Shown here one piece after another: positions 62,813-64,000 of a stretch of DNA of 64,000 bases. Positions within the stretch are counted from its first letter, which is position 1; every line of letters starts with the position of its first letter. The DNA comes from Eulemur rufifrons (Eukaryota > Chordata > Mammalia > Primates > Lemuridae), in the NCBI RefSeq assembly GCF_041146395.1, contig NC_090997.1, forward strand, positions 35,939,501-36,003,500. Direction: 5' to 3'. The translations under genes were made by a program, and so were the position numbers. Below the pieces are notes generated by a model. That model worked only from the letters and a program-made list of their open reading frames with translations. It searched no databases and was not told the DNA's origin.

Positions 62813-64000
62813 ACACAGCAACCAAACTGAATACAAATCCTTGGCATTATGCAATCTAAACTCTCCTACTCTGATGCAAGTACATTTCCTATTTCTCTTC
62901 CTAGAATTGATCATCACCTTTCTCCTTTAAATCACCCTCACACCTGAGGTCAACTTTTTGCTTTAGCCAAAGCTGAAGGAAACAAATTCATCTTGAAGGA
63001 AGCAGCACAGGACTGTGAATTTAGTGACTTATGTAATGACAAGGAAGGAAAATTTAGAATCACATTTAAAAGTGAAAAAATGGCGATGATAGAAGGTTGG
63101 CAAGCTGGAAGTCTCGATAACAAACTACTGTCTCTTTTCCTTCTTTAAATCAGATGAAGTAAAAGCTGTTTTCTAAAGCTCACATTTTTATCATGTGAAA
63201 TATAAAGACTTATGGGGCAGACTTAGAATGTACTGTCCTATTGCCCATGTGATGAGGGTTCAAAAAAAAAAAAAGGATGCACTGTCCTTTGAAAAAATAA
63301 ACAAAATTTTTTAAAATGTAAAAGTAAAAAAGACAATATACTGTCATTTGTATCATATATTGAGATATCGATTCAAAATGAAATGTAAATATTTCAAATG
63401 ATCTTCTCCCCTGCTCTTTTAAACATACTACAGTGGATATTTAAGAAACGACTAGGATAAAAGCAGAACTCAAATAGATTTGATCATATAGTACTTGGGT
63501 AATTTAAAAAAATTCTAAAAGACTAAAAGAAAATGGCTTAGAAGACAGAAACTAAAATATTGGGTAGTGGGATTAAGGTCTGTTTTTAATCCCTTCTTTT
63601 TGCTTATACAGGTATGTATTTTCTAAATTTTCTACAGTGAATATGTAATTAATTTTATAAAGAGAAACTTTATAGTTGTAAAGTTGTACTTTTGTAAAGA
63701 AGGAAGAAATACTTCATCATTCCTATTTCACAAACATGAAACAAAGGCAAATAATTTAATAGAAAGTTCTTTTCCAAATGCCCAGTGGAAAGAAAGCCAC
63801 CTTCATTCTAGTTATAGACAACTCTATGCACAAGTGTCTCTGGGATTTAACACAAAGAAAGATGTAAAACAAAAATTGCCCAAAGATTATTCTATACCCT
63901 CTTTTGACACTGGCTTGATTCCTTTTAGGATTATTTCAAACATAGCAATAAAGCTAGAGATAGAACAGCCACTGAGCTGGGTAAGAGTACTGAAAACAGG

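Larger units (their letters stand above)
60915..64000 (-). other. FILIP1 intron, cut by window edge
   Basis: Sequence upstream of the exon at 60741-60914 in transcript direction. It continues past the window towards the start-codon exon, which I looked for and did not find here. It contains a tiny retroinsertion (61930-61998), a MER5A (about 62636-62812) and otherwise unassigned AT-rich sequence. Confidence 0.8.

Noticed and set aside
60915..64000. FILIP1 start-codon exon or promoter
   Set aside because: I searched the minus strand for the expected N-terminal sequence and a donor before AREDV; nothing fits, so it lies outside the window.

Overview
This is ordinary euchromatic nuclear DNA of a primate, most likely a lemur and plausibly a mouse lemur (Microcebus) or close relative. 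The younger Alu copies carry a variant (right monomer preceded by a 'ggccaactaaaaatata'-like insert, and 'gtgagctaggctga' near the 3' end) that I associate with Malagasy lemurs. Two short piggyBac-type elements with matching inverted ends are also present, a class reported as recently active in mouse lemur. Older mammalian repeats (MIR, L2, MER5A, MER20, MaLR LTR, Tigger, old L1) fill much of the rest. There is no bacterial, phage or CRISPR content.

The window is dominated by one protein-coding gene on the minus strand, FILIP1 (filamin A interacting protein 1). Four coding exons are visible in gene order from right to left: 60914-60741, 53538-53360, 21239-18434 (one giant 2.8-kb exon) and 15170-14964 (last exon with stop). 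They are joined by GT-AG introns of 7.2, 32.1 and 3.3 kb with consistent phases, and the frame is open throughout. They encode about 1,121 residues, close to everything after residue 92 of the roughly 1,213-residue mammalian protein. The first coding exon lies beyond position 64000.

Layout: 1-2,640 is repeat-poor and may be the 3' UTR of an alternative FILIP1 terminal exon whose splice acceptor is at 2100-2101. 2,641-12,300 is downstream or intronic sequence with Alu, L1, L2 and one piggyBac copy. 12,500-14,963 is the probable main 3' UTR with candidate poly(A) signals. 14,964-21,239 holds the two 3' coding exons. 21,240-53,359 is the large intron, which contains a second piggyBac copy, an Alu nested in a MaLR LTR, a 5'-inverted L1, a possible SRF/TEAD enhancer near 35,320, and a small CpG-rich patch near 50,450-50,620 next to a possible alternative first exon. 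53,360-64,000 holds two further exons and intron sequence.

I found no new biological system. The observations most worth following are the phase-compatible alternative first and last exons of FILIP1, the lineage-specific piggyBac copies (one with ATAA rather than TTAA flanks), the twin-primed L1, and a retroinsertion with only about 20 bp of body. All repeat family names come from memory of consensus sequences and not from a search.
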